Shown: positions 1 to 6,209 of the stretch, one piece after another | Position numbering within the stretch: the stretch's first letter is position 1 | How the letters are laid out: each line of letters begins with the position of its first letter | Source of the DNA: Moraxellaceae bacterium UBA2477 | GTDB taxonomy: Bacteria > Pseudomonadota > Gammaproteobacteria > Pseudomonadales > Moraxellaceae | Direction of reading: 5' to 3' | DNA: 21,958 bases | Assembly (NCBI GenBank): GCA_002342025.1 | Contig: DDPD01000079.1 | Span: 1 to 21,958 of the forward strand | Notes under the pieces: generated by a model | Databases searched by the model: none | What the model was told of the DNA's origin: nothing | The model's input: only the letters and a program-made list of their open reading frames with translations | Translations under genes and position numbers: made by a program

Positions 1-41
1 CCCGCAAGCGCGAGCCAAGGTAGGGCGGTTGCCACACGCAT
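1..41 (-). CDS. 5' end of a divergent exported protein (partial)
   Basis: Only the first 13 codons are in the window, reading MRVATALPWLALA on the minus strand. An AGGGAG ribosome binding site lies 7 bases before the ATG, which strongly supports a real start. The residues look like the beginning of a signal peptide or N-terminal membrane anchor. In Pseudomonas and relatives a DegS/AlgW-type periplasmic serine protease is often found next to the Nif3-family gene. That identity is a guess from gene order, since no protease residue is visible here. Confidence 0.55.
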   Translation of the reverse strand, partial: MRVATALPWLALA

Positions 42-58
42 ATCAAAACTCCCTTAGA

Positions 59-89
59 ACCTGAGGTTTATGCTCAGGTGTTAAAACAC
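59..89. repeat. Two overlapping short inverted repeats in a divergent intergenic region
   Basis: Arms ACCTGAG (59-65) and CTCAGGT (73-79) are perfect complements around a 7-base spacer. They partly overlap a second palindrome, GTGTT (78-82) and AACAC (85-89), with a 2-base spacer. Both lie between two divergent starts (41 on minus, 148 on plus), where an operator would be expected. No T-run follows, so they do not look like a terminator. The regulatory role is inference. Confidence 0.4.
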
Positions 90-147
90 TGAATTCAATA
101 TGGGGCTGCACTGGGTTACTAACAAGTGGGCAGCACAGAGGTTAATG

Positions 148-903
148 ATGCAACTTAACGCGTTTGTACGAGCACTCGATGACCAACTTCAAGCGAAGAA
201 GTTTCATGATTACTGCCCTAATGGTTTGCAAGTCGAGGGGCGAGCTGAGGTTAATCGAATTGTTACGGGGGTGACGGCTAGTGAAGCCTTGATTGATGCC
301 GCCATCGCGTTTAATGCTGATGCGATTTTGGTGCATCACGGATACTTCTGGAAAGGTGAGCGCCCTGAAGTCACCGGCATGAAGCGTCGTCGTTTAGCGA
401 AGTTGTTAGCGCATGACATTTCGCTGCTGGCCTATCATTTGCCGCTGGATGCACATCCCGTGCTGGGTAATAACGCGCAACTTGCCTTGCGCCTTGGGCT
501 GCTCAGAAATGGCCCGCTCTTTCCCGATGATGCCCGTGCCGTAGGTGATGTCGGTGAGCTTGCTAGCCCGCTGTCGGCGACGGATTTCTCCGCGCACATC
601 GAGCGCGTGTTGCAACGAAAGCCCTTACATATTGCGGGCAGTGATAAACCCATTTCGCGTGTTGCGTGGTGTACCGGCGGGGCGCAGGGCTTTATTGATC
701 AAGCCATTGCCCTGGGTGTTGACGCTTACTTAAGTGGCGAAATATCTGAACAAACAGTGCATGCGGCGAGAGAGTCCGGCTTGCATTATTGGGCGTTGGG
801 TCATCATGCCAGCGAGCGTTACGGCGTTCAGGCCTTAGGCGATTGGTGTGCGAGAGAGCTGGGGCTCACCCACCAATTTATCGATATCGATAACCCGGCT
901 TAA
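148..903 (+). CDS. ybgI: Nif3/YbgI-family dinuclear metal-centre protein
   Basis: A 251-residue protein matching the E. coli YbgI/NIF3 family, which forms hexameric rings with a two-metal site. Its in vivo reaction is not settled. Visible family signatures are YCPNGLQVEG near the N-terminus, IVTGVTAS, ILVHHGYFWKGE with the paired metal-binding histidines, LPLDAHPVLGNNAQLA, RVAWCTGGAQGFID, GEISEQTVH and the C-terminal GHHASERYG. The reading frame is open from an ATG at 100, but the extra N-terminal residues match nothing in the family. AGAGG at 137-141 sits 6 bases before the ATG at 148 and only 3 before the ATG at 145, so 148 is preferred. The length agrees with the 247-residue E. coli protein. 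Its stop overlaps the convergent pdxH stop by 4 bases, with no terminator between. Confidence 0.93.
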   Translation: MQLNAFVRALDDQLQAKKFHDYCPNGLQVEGRAEVNRIVTGVTASEALIDAAIAFNADAILVHHGYFWKGERPEVTGMKRRRLAKLLAHDISLLAYHLPLDAHPVLGNNAQLALRLGLLRNGPLFPDDARAVGDVGELASPLSATDFSAHIERVLQRKPLHIAGSDKPISRVAWCTGGAQGFIDQAIALGVDAYLSGEISEQTVHAARESGLHYWALGHHASERYGVQALGDWCARELGLTHQFIDIDNPA

Positions 904-1544
904 GGTTGCAGGCGGCTGCGTTGCCAGTGACCTTTGTCATCCGGTAAATACAGCACGCGATCATGCAGGCGACTGGGCCGACCCTGCCAAAACTCCAGAC
1001 GATCAGGGGTGAGGCCATAGCCGCCCCAATGCGGTGGTCGTGGCACGTCGATGGGGTATTGCTCCCTCAACGATTGCTCCCGGGTACGCAATGCGTCGGG
1101 ATGCGTCAGTGGCTGGCTTTGTGCAGAGGCCCAAGCGCCAATCCGGCTGGCGTAAGGGCGCGATGCGAAGTATTGATCAGAGGCACTGGCACTCAGCGGT
1201 GCAATGCGTCCCTCTACGCGAATTTGACGCTCTAATTCGGGCCAGAAAAAGGTCACCGCGGCGAAGGGGCTCTCTGCCAGCTCCTGACCTTTTCGGCTCA
1301 GGTAGTTCGTAAAGAAACACAGTTGCCCGTCGTCTACGCCTTTAAGTAAAACGATGCGCGAACTCGGGCGACCTTCTGGGTTCACAGTCGCCAAATTCAT
1401 GGCGGTGGCTTCCTGTACAGAAGCGCTCAGTGCTTCATTTAGCCACGCTTGAAGCTGTATGAGCGGATCTGCATGACAATCCTCTGGGCTTAGGCCACGT
1501 AAGCCATAATCAAGACGGATGTCGGCTAAATTCGCTGAGGTCAT
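900..1544 (-). CDS. pdxH: Pyridoxamine/pyridoxine 5'-phosphate oxidase
   Basis: A 214-residue FMN enzyme that oxidises pyridoxamine- or pyridoxine-5'-phosphate to pyridoxal-5'-phosphate, the last step of vitamin B6 synthesis and salvage, in the cytoplasm. E. coli PdxH has 218 residues. Recognisable blocks are AMNLATVN and SSRIVLLKG (61-69) at the FMN site, TNYLSRKG (79-86), ERQIRVEGR, SRIGAWASAQSQ, PHWGGYGLTPDRLEFWQG (171-188) and SRLHDRVLY, the C-terminal substrate-binding signature. The ATG overlaps the TGA of the preceding minus-strand gene as ATGA. AGGA lies 8 bases upstream, inside that gene, so the two are probably translationally coupled. The 3' end overlaps the convergent Nif3-family gene by 4 bases. 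Confidence 0.96.
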   Translation of the reverse strand: MTSANLADIRLDYGLRGLSPEDCHADPLIQLQAWLNEALSASVQEATAMNLATVNPEGRPSSRIVLLKGVDDGQLCFFTNYLSRKGQELAESPFAAVTFFWPELERQIRVEGRIAPLSASASDQYFASRPYASRIGAWASAQSQPLTHPDALRTREQSLREQYPIDVPRPPHWGGYGLTPDRLEFWQGRPSRLHDRVLYLPDDKGHWQRSRLQP

Positions 1545-2554
1545 ACGGAAGATCCTGAGAGCAAAGCAGTGGTTTCGGGTGAATTAAAGAAACTCTCGAG
1601 GTGTTCAGCAATACGACGTTCGAAATAACCTGACTCCACCCAGGCATTTACCAGCGGCGTGCCCACGGCAACTACTTCACGTACGATCTGTTTGCGCGTA
1701 ATCCCTAGGCTCAGCAAAACGTCCATGGCCTTTTGGTCGCCCGCGTGCGCATACCAGCCTTTAATCAGATAGGCCACTTGCTGGCGCATGAAATCGGTCT
1801 GTCGAATCTGATTCCAAAACACCATCGCCATGTAACTCAGGCCTTCAATTTCTAGATGACGGCTGGCTTGACCCAGCTCATAAGCTTCTAGGTGTGGCCA
1901 CAACTGATCGGCAAAGGCGCGCAGTTGATCTTCATTCAGCGCTTTGTTTACCAAACTCTCGCTGAAGGCAGCAGTCGACTTCACATTCGCCTGCAGATAT
2001 TTCTTCAGCGTGGTTTCCATGGTCTGTTCAAGATTTCCGATCTTGCCCATCATGCCTTTGCCAGCCTTCAGCAGCGAAGACATGCCGGGCACGTTCCGAG
2101 ACAGGGGGTTCTCTGTGAGTAGGTAATCTTGGATGGCATGAAAGAGCAAATCAGACAGCATTCGATGGTAAATCGGGCTGCCCAAGACCGAATGTATGAC
2201 TTCACTCCGCAGCGCCGGGCGGGACACGAGGCGTTCCACCATAAAGTCGTAAATTTGGCGGTTGATCAGCTGGCGCATCGGCATTTGCTGATGATTAGGG
2301 TTGTTAAGACCCATCTCCACTAACATTACTGCTTGTTGGCGAAGCGCTTCCGTGGGCTCGTAGCCCAAAATATTGCGCTCAATCCAGCCTGCAATAACTT
2401 CTTCGCTAAACAACTGGCGAACTGAAATGCGCTCGAGCAAATCGCAATAGGCGTTAGCCTCCTTTTGCAAATGCCCACTGAGTGCATCGCCCGAAAGCTC
2501 CTTTAAAACAAATTGAAGTTGAGCGTTCATAAGTTGTTGAGCGATGGGATGCAT
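1541..2554 (-). CDS. Conserved helical protein of unknown function, coupled to pdxH
   Basis: A 337-residue protein I cannot assign. The frame is open from 2683, but the ATG at 2554 is chosen because CGGAG lies 6 bases before it and the extra 43 residues look like translated promoter DNA. The protein appears soluble and almost wholly alpha-helical: no signal peptide, no clear membrane segment, many amphipathic stretches. The most distinctive block is residues 121-172, including GSPIYHRMLSDLLFHAI, NPLSRNVPGMSSLLKAGK and a glycine/methionine-rich GKGMMGKIG. I have an unverified impression of similar hypothetical proteins with this block in other Gammaproteobacteria. The stop overlaps the pdxH start (ATGA), so the two share a transcript. 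That is gene order only and does not show a role in vitamin B6 metabolism. Confidence 0.8.
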   Translation of the reverse strand: MHPIAQQLMNAQLQFVLKELSGDALSGHLQKEANAYCDLLERISVRQLFSEEVIAGWIERNILGYEPTEALRQQAVMLVEMGLNNPNHQQMPMRQLINRQIYDFMVERLVSRPALRSEVIHSVLGSPIYHRMLSDLLFHAIQDYLLTENPLSRNVPGMSSLLKAGKGMMGKIGNLEQTMETTLKKYLQANVKSTAAFSESLVNKALNEDQLRAFADQLWPHLEAYELGQASRHLEIEGLSYMAMVFWNQIRQTDFMRQQVAYLIKGWYAHAGDQKAMDVLLSLGITRKQIVREVVAVGTPLVNAWVESGYFERRIAEHLESFFNSPETTALLSGSSV

Positions 2555-2610
2555 GGTGTACTCCGAGAACAGCAAACTGATGCGCAACATAACGGGTTGA
2601 ACCAGCAAAA

Positions 2611-2693
2611 TCCATGCTGAAACACTGACCGAGGTCAACGAATGGTTGACCTTAGGCGTCCTTTTTGAAATAACATGATCCATTCAGCATGGA
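2611..2693. repeat. 11-bp perfect inverted repeat flanking a divergent promoter region
   Basis: TCCATGCTGAA at 2611-2621 is the exact reverse complement of TTCAGCATGGA at 2683-2693, with 61 bases between. The pair brackets most of the intergenic region between the minus-strand unknown gene (start 2554) and the plus-strand NlpC/P60 gene (start 2732). Two half-sites for a looping or dimeric regulator is one reading; a large RNA stem is another. Neither is shown. Confidence 0.5.
2632..2652. promoter_or_regulatory. Perfect 8-bp palindrome carrying outward-facing -35-like hexamers
   Basis: AGGTCAAC (2632-2639) and GTTGACCT (2645-2652) are perfect complements around a 5-base spacer. Each strand reads TTGACC, close to the sigma-70 -35 hexamer TTGACA, pointing outward toward the divergent genes. 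On the plus strand TAACAT at 2671-2676 could be the -10, though its 19-base spacing is long. The minus-strand -10 is poor. A dimeric repressor binding here would cover both promoters; this is inference from position and symmetry. Confidence 0.4.
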
Positions 2694-2731
2694 ATGCTGC
2701 ATATATTCACGATAAAAATGAGTTCAGCAGC

Positions 2732-3304
2732 ATGATTCAACTTTGGCTTGGGCGCTTATTGCTTGCCCTCACCGTATCCAGCGCCAGTGCAGGTGCAGGT
2801 GCAGCAGCGTTCTCCTATTTTACGGATAAAGATCCGGCGGAGACGGTGCGCGTAGCTGTGCCTCCCGCTGCGGCAGACGATATGGCCATGACAGCGCTGA
2901 CACTGATGGGCACTCCCTATAAGTTTGGTGGCACATCGCCTGAGACCGGCTTTGATTGCAGCGGCCTCGTGCAGTACATCTATCGCGACATCAGTACGGT
3001 TACGCTGCCAAGAACAGCTGCTGAAATGGCTAATTTGGCTGGGCGAGATGTAACAACCCGCGAGCTGGTTGTTGGGGATTTACTGTTTTTCCGCTTAGGT
3101 AAGTCGTCCCGCATTAATCATGTGGGTGTGTACATTGGTGAAGATCGTTTTGTGCATGCGCCAAGAACGGGCAAGAATGTGCAGATCGATAAGCTCGATA
3201 ACCGTTACTGGATGCGCTATTACGACAGGGCTCGGCGACTGTTTACCGACGACGGTAACTTGCACTCCTACGTGAACACGCCAACGAATCAGCGTGTTCA
3301 GTAA
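2732..3304 (+). CDS. Exported NlpC/P60-family cell-wall peptidase
   Basis: A 190-residue protein with an N-terminal signal sequence (MIQLWLGRLLLALTVSSASAGAGA) and a C-terminal NlpC/P60 cysteine-peptidase domain from about residue 50. The catalytic cysteine is in FDCSGLVQY (Cys76), the histidine in INHVGVYIG (His130), and the third polar residue is probably the histidine in FVHAPRTG (His142). GTPYKFGGTSPE before the cysteine and LVVGDLLFF between cysteine and histidine are also typical. The family cleaves peptide cross-links or stem peptides of peptidoglycan in the periplasm. Spr (MepS)-like proteins are the nearest familiar group, but I see no lipobox cysteine. The frame is open from 2675; 2732 is preferred because it begins the signal sequence, although no strong ribosome binding site precedes either start. 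It ends 7 bases from the convergent adenosyltransferase gene. Confidence 0.88.
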   Translation: MIQLWLGRLLLALTVSSASAGAGAAAFSYFTDKDPAETVRVAVPPAAADDMAMTALTLMGTPYKFGGTSPETGFDCSGLVQYIYRDISTVTLPRTAAEMANLAGRDVTTRELVVGDLLFFRLGKSSRINHVGVYIGEDRFVHAPRTGKNVQIDKLDNRYWMRYYDRARRLFTDDGNLHSYVNTPTNQRVQ

Positions 3305-3311
3305 GTCAGCG

Positions 3312-3863
3312 CTATGTGTTGCGTTTGCGCCAGAGCACTTCCTGTCCACCGCCTTCTCGTGCGAGCTGTCGAGCCAGCACAAAGCAGTAGTCAGACAAAC
3401 GATTTAAGTACTGCAGCGCTAACGGATTAATGCTCTCCACCTGACTCAGCGTGAACGTGCGCCGTTCAGCTCGGCGACAAATGGTTCGCACCACATGGGC
3501 CTGAGCTGCCGGCAGCGAGCCGCCAGGCAGGATGAAGTCCTTCAACGCGGGCAAGTCAGCATTAATGGCATCGATCGCCGTTTCCAGTCGCTCAATGTAG
3601 GCCTGCGTCACTAGCGTATAGCCTGGAATACACAGCTCGCCACCCACATCGAACAAGTCATGCTGGATATGCTCCAACATGACCTGAGCCTCATGATCTG
3701 CCGGCAACCCTGCACGCAGTAGACCCACCTGAGCGTTGGTTTCATCCACCGTGCCATAGGCCTCAACGCGGATGGCATCCTTGCTAACGCGGGTGCCATC
3801 GCCTAGCCCCGTGCTGCCATCATCGCCTGTGCGGGTATAGATTTTGGAAAGGCGGTTGCCCAT
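3312..3863 (-). CDS. PduO-type cob(I)alamin adenosyltransferase
   Basis: A 183-residue cytoplasmic enzyme that transfers the adenosyl group of ATP to cob(I)alamin, making coenzyme B12. It has the PduO/MMAB-type N-terminal ATP-binding signature TRTGDDGSTGLGDGTRVSKD (residues 10-29), then VEAYGTVDETNAQVG (33-47), the helical-bundle motif CRRAERRT (129-136) and NRLSDYCFVLAR (154-165). This is not the unrelated CobA/BtuR fold. AGGAG sits 7 bases before the ATG and just after the stop of the upstream btuB-type gene, 14 bases away. The two therefore form one operon under the cobalamin riboswitch: uptake first, then conversion to the cofactor form. Confidence 0.95.
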   Translation of the reverse strand: MGNRLSKIYTRTGDDGSTGLGDGTRVSKDAIRVEAYGTVDETNAQVGLLRAGLPADHEAQVMLEHIQHDLFDVGGELCIPGYTLVTQAYIERLETAIDAINADLPALKDFILPGGSLPAAQAHVVRTICRRAERRTFTLSQVESINPLALQYLNRLSDYCFVLARQLAREGGGQEVLWRKRNT

Positions 3864-3877
3864 GAGGATGCTCCTGC

Positions 3878-5698
3878 TTAGAACGAGTAGCGTGCGGTGA
3901 CATAGCCGCTGCGGTCTGCAGTATTAAAACCGATCACTTGAGCATATTGCTTGTCCGTCACATTGTCGGCACGAAGGCCCAACGTCAGTTGGCGCGTTGC
4001 TTTCCACTGGCCGAGCAAGTTGACGAGGGTATAGCCGGGTACGCGCTCGATGCCAGAGTTGCCAAAGTCTTTAGCATGACTACGTGCAATCACTTCCGTG
4101 CCCACGCTCCAGCGTGAGCTTGGCTGCAGCATAAACAGTCCATTGAGTCCGCCACGCGGGCGGCGGAGCAGGTCGTCACCATTATCATCTTTGGCTTTTA
4201 AACTATTGGCATTGATTTGGTAGTTAAAGATGCCGTACTTACCCTGTGCCGTAAGTTCAACTCCTTTAATGCGCGCACGATTGAGGTTGATGTAGTTGTT
4301 GGGGAAGGCAAAATCATTGGTGATCAGACCACGAATTTCGTTGTCATAAACATTCGTGGTGAGGGTGTGCTGCTGAGCGACTTGCCAGCGCAGTCCTAGT
4401 TCACGTTGCTTGGATTTTTCAGGCTGAAGCGCTGGGTTACCAACAAAGCAAGGGCCAAAGTCATTAAAATCAAAATCGCCATCTTCTTCACAGAAGCCAT
4501 TAAAGCCCAATGAAAATAATTGTTCGGCGGTTGGGGCTTTGAATGCAGAGGCCACAGTGCCATAAGCGCGCAAGCTTGTGGCCACAGGATAGGTCAGTGT
4601 TAGGCTGCCGGTATTATGCCCACCAAAGCGCTCATGCTCATCGCGGCGTGCACTGGCATTAATACCTAACTTCTGAAGCGTGGACTCAATCGTGACAAAG
4701 CCACCATGACTTTGAATGGTTTTGTCGTAACCAAAATCGCCTGTATTGATCTCTTCCTGCTGATAGTCAATGCCAGCAATGAGATTGCCAGCCTTGCCCA
4801 AGTTGACTTGGTTTACCCAAGAACCTTGCAAGCGGCTAGCGTCTAATGTGTTGTCGCGCTCAACTCGGTTGTAGCCTAGCTCGAGGGTTTGCTGCCAATT
4901 CGCCGTGGTGGCGTGACTGAAGGCGACGCGAGCATTGCTGAGTTGTTCGTCCGAGAGGCCTTGGTCGAACTCAACCTGACGATCTTGATAAATAGCATTG
5001 AATTGCAACATGGACTTTTCACCCAGTTGCTTGCTGGCATTAATTTGTGCGCTTTTGCTGTGTTGGCCATCGCGATCTTGGTTGGATGGCGTCTTGCGTG
5101 CAGAGAAGCCGTCGAGATCTGCATAGCTGGCCGTTAGTGATAAATAGTCACGGTCCTTGCTAATACCTACACCGGCTTGAAGCTCTTGCGTCTTAAAGCT
5201 ACCCGCTCTAATAGCGACAAAGTTGCGACTGGCCTTGCGCGTGAAAATCTGGATGACGCCACCAATGGCATCGGAGCCGTATTGAGCACTACGTGCGCCA
5301 CGTACGATTTCGATGCGCTCAATATCTTCTGGGCGAAGCAAGGAGAAATCAAAGCGCCCATCGTTGGCAGTGTTTGCGCGCACGCCATCAATCAATACCA
5401 AAACATGATTGGAATTAGTGCCACGCATAAATACTGAAGTGGATGCGCCGGGAGCGCCATTTGACGCGACATCAATGCCACCTGCCAAGGATAGTAGCTG
5501 CGCGAGAGAAACCGACTGGCGGGCTTCAATGTCCTCGCGAGTGATGACGGTTGTACTGGCAGAAATTTCCGAGGTGTTTTCAGCAGCACGACTGGCTGTC
5601 ACCACGACTTCGTTTAGGGCCGAAGTGGTGTCTGTAGCGTGGGCAGATACGGAGATGGCTAGTGCCACGGGTGCTAAGGCGAAAGGTAAAAACTTCAT
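3878..5698 (-). CDS. btuB: TonB-dependent vitamin B12 receptor, BtuB type
   Basis: A 606-residue outer-membrane receptor (E. coli BtuB is 614). Residues 1-21 are a signal peptide ending SAHA. A TonB box, NEVVVTASR, is at 29-37. The plug domain is at about 40-155, with VFMRGTNSNHVLVLIDGVR and IERIEIVRGARSAQYGSDAIGG, followed by a 22-strand-type barrel ending in the outer-membrane signature YVTARYSF. The frame is open for 75 codons more, to 5923, but those codons run through the riboswitch, so the ATG at 5698 is the start; a weak GAGA lies 8 bases before it. The cobalamin riboswitch and the downstream adenosyltransferase argue that the ligand is B12, taken up with energy from TonB, and not an iron siderophore. 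No btuC, btuD or btuF genes are in the window. Confidence 0.94.
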   Translation of the reverse strand: MKFLPFALAPVALAISVSAHATDTTSALNEVVVTASRAAENTSEISASTTVITREDIEARQSVSLAQLLSLAGGIDVASNGAPGASTSVFMRGTNSNHVLVLIDGVRANTANDGRFDFSLLRPEDIERIEIVRGARSAQYGSDAIGGVIQIFTRKASRNFVAIRAGSFKTQELQAGVGISKDRDYLSLTASYADLDGFSARKTPSNQDRDGQHSKSAQINASKQLGEKSMLQFNAIYQDRQVEFDQGLSDEQLSNARVAFSHATTANWQQTLELGYNRVERDNTLDASRLQGSWVNQVNLGKAGNLIAGIDYQQEEINTGDFGYDKTIQSHGGFVTIESTLQKLGINASARRDEHERFGGHNTGSLTLTYPVATSLRAYGTVASAFKAPTAEQLFSLGFNGFCEEDGDFDFNDFGPCFVGNPALQPEKSKQRELGLRWQVAQQHTLTTNVYDNEIRGLITNDFAFPNNYINLNRARIKGVELTAQGKYGIFNYQINANSLKAKDDNGDDLLRRPRGGLNGLFMLQPSSRWSVGTEVIARSHAKDFGNSGIERVPGYTLVNLLGQWKATRQLTLGLRADNVTDKQYAQVIGFNTADRSGYVTARYSF

Positions 5699-5830
5699 CT
5701 GTCGTGTCTCAATGCTGTTTGCATCCCCGCAAACAGTCGTTCGGGAAATGCCAGCACGAAGACTGCGCCGGCCGCGAGGGCGAGCGCATGCTCCGGATGA
5801 GCGCCCACCGCGCTGGCCGTATGAACTTGA
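5699..5830 (-). promoter_or_regulatory. Expression platform of the btuB riboswitch
   Basis: Between the aptamer and the btuB ATG are two notable hairpins. The first has stem GCTC/GAGC and loop ATCCG (minus strand, around 5790-5802). The second has perfect 8-base arms CTGTTTGC and GCAAACAG with loop GGGGAT (5715-5736), ending 16 bases before the ATG. No run of T follows either, so control is more likely translational than by termination. The loop GGAT could pair with ATCC in the first hairpin or in the aptamer. This pairing scheme is inference. Confidence 0.55.
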
Positions 5831-5982
5831 GCCGGTCTCCGGGCTGACTGGCGGGCTAGTTGCCTCAGGCGCTCGCCTTCCCATCAAAAGACAGTGGCGG
5901 ATGAGCACGTTTACCAGGGTCACCGTTGCGGGGGCAGCGTTGGGCTTTCACCAACTTCCCGTCTGCATATAAGCAGACCAGC
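5831..5982 (-). ncRNA. Cobalamin (adenosylcobalamin) riboswitch aptamer
   Basis: The minus strand carries the conserved cobalamin riboswitch core in order: GGGAAG then GGTGAAAGCCC, the hallmark CTGCCCCCGCAACGGTGA (around 5921-5936), GCCACTG, a GGGAAGGCG segment, and the 3' B12 box AGCCCGGAGACCGGC ending at 5831. A closing P1 stem forms between GCTGGTCT (5982-5975) and AGACCGGC (5838-5831), eight pairs with one G-U. It lies in the leader of the B12 receptor and adenosyltransferase genes, the classic targets. B12 binding is expected to reduce their expression. Confidence 0.96.
5961..5978 (-). repeat. Local hairpin that overlaps the riboswitch P1 strand
   Basis: GTCTGC (5961-5966) and GCAGAC (5973-5978) are perfect complements with a 6-base AT-only loop. 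Four bases of this hairpin (5975-5978) are also in the 5' strand of the P1 stem, so the full hairpin and full P1 cannot form together. Confidence 0.6.
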
Positions 5983-6011
5983 GTTTAAGCTGGACACTCA
6001 AGAACGGTAGA

Positions 6012-6040
6012 ATTGTGGCGATTTTCTAGTGGGATGTCTA
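6012..6040 (-). promoter_or_regulatory. Probable sigma-70 promoter for the btuB riboswitch operon
   Basis: On the minus strand TAGACA (6040-6035, one mismatch to TTGACA) is followed after 17 bases by CACAAT (6017-6012, four matches to TATAAT). Transcription would begin near 6005, about 20 bases before the aptamer's P1 stem, which is where it is needed. Not tested beyond consensus matching. Confidence 0.5.
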
Positions 6041-6134
6041 ATACAGCATTCAGGCGAAAATTGTTCTTTATTGCCTTTATATGAGCTAAAATGTGTTTTA
6101 ATTGAACAACTTGTTGCAAATTTGTTTTGCCTTC

Positions 6135-6163
6135 TTGCGTGACTGGCGCGAAAAGTTTAAAAG
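6135..6163 (+). promoter_or_regulatory. Weak candidate promoter for the DUF1302 operon
   Basis: TTGCGT (6135-6140) and TAAAAG (6158-6163) are 17 bases apart, upstream of the operon's first start at 6210. The match is only moderate. The region from about 6055 to 6205 is AT-rich and includes a near-palindrome around AACAACTTGTT (about 6105-6115), so a dedicated regulator or an alternative sigma factor is possible. Confidence 0.25.
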
Positions 6164-6209
6164 ATAAGCCTGCCTAAGGTTTACATAAAATAACAATTAA
6201 GGGTGCGCT

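Noticed and set aside
2555..2683. 43-residue N-terminal extension of the pdxH-coupled unknown protein.
   Set aside because: It crosses the divergent promoter palindrome and has no ribosome binding site; the ATG at 2554 has CGGAG correctly spaced.
5699..5923. 75-codon N-terminal extension of the btuB-type reading frame.
   Set aside because: It reads through the riboswitch aptamer and platform, has no domain, and the signal peptide begins at 5698.
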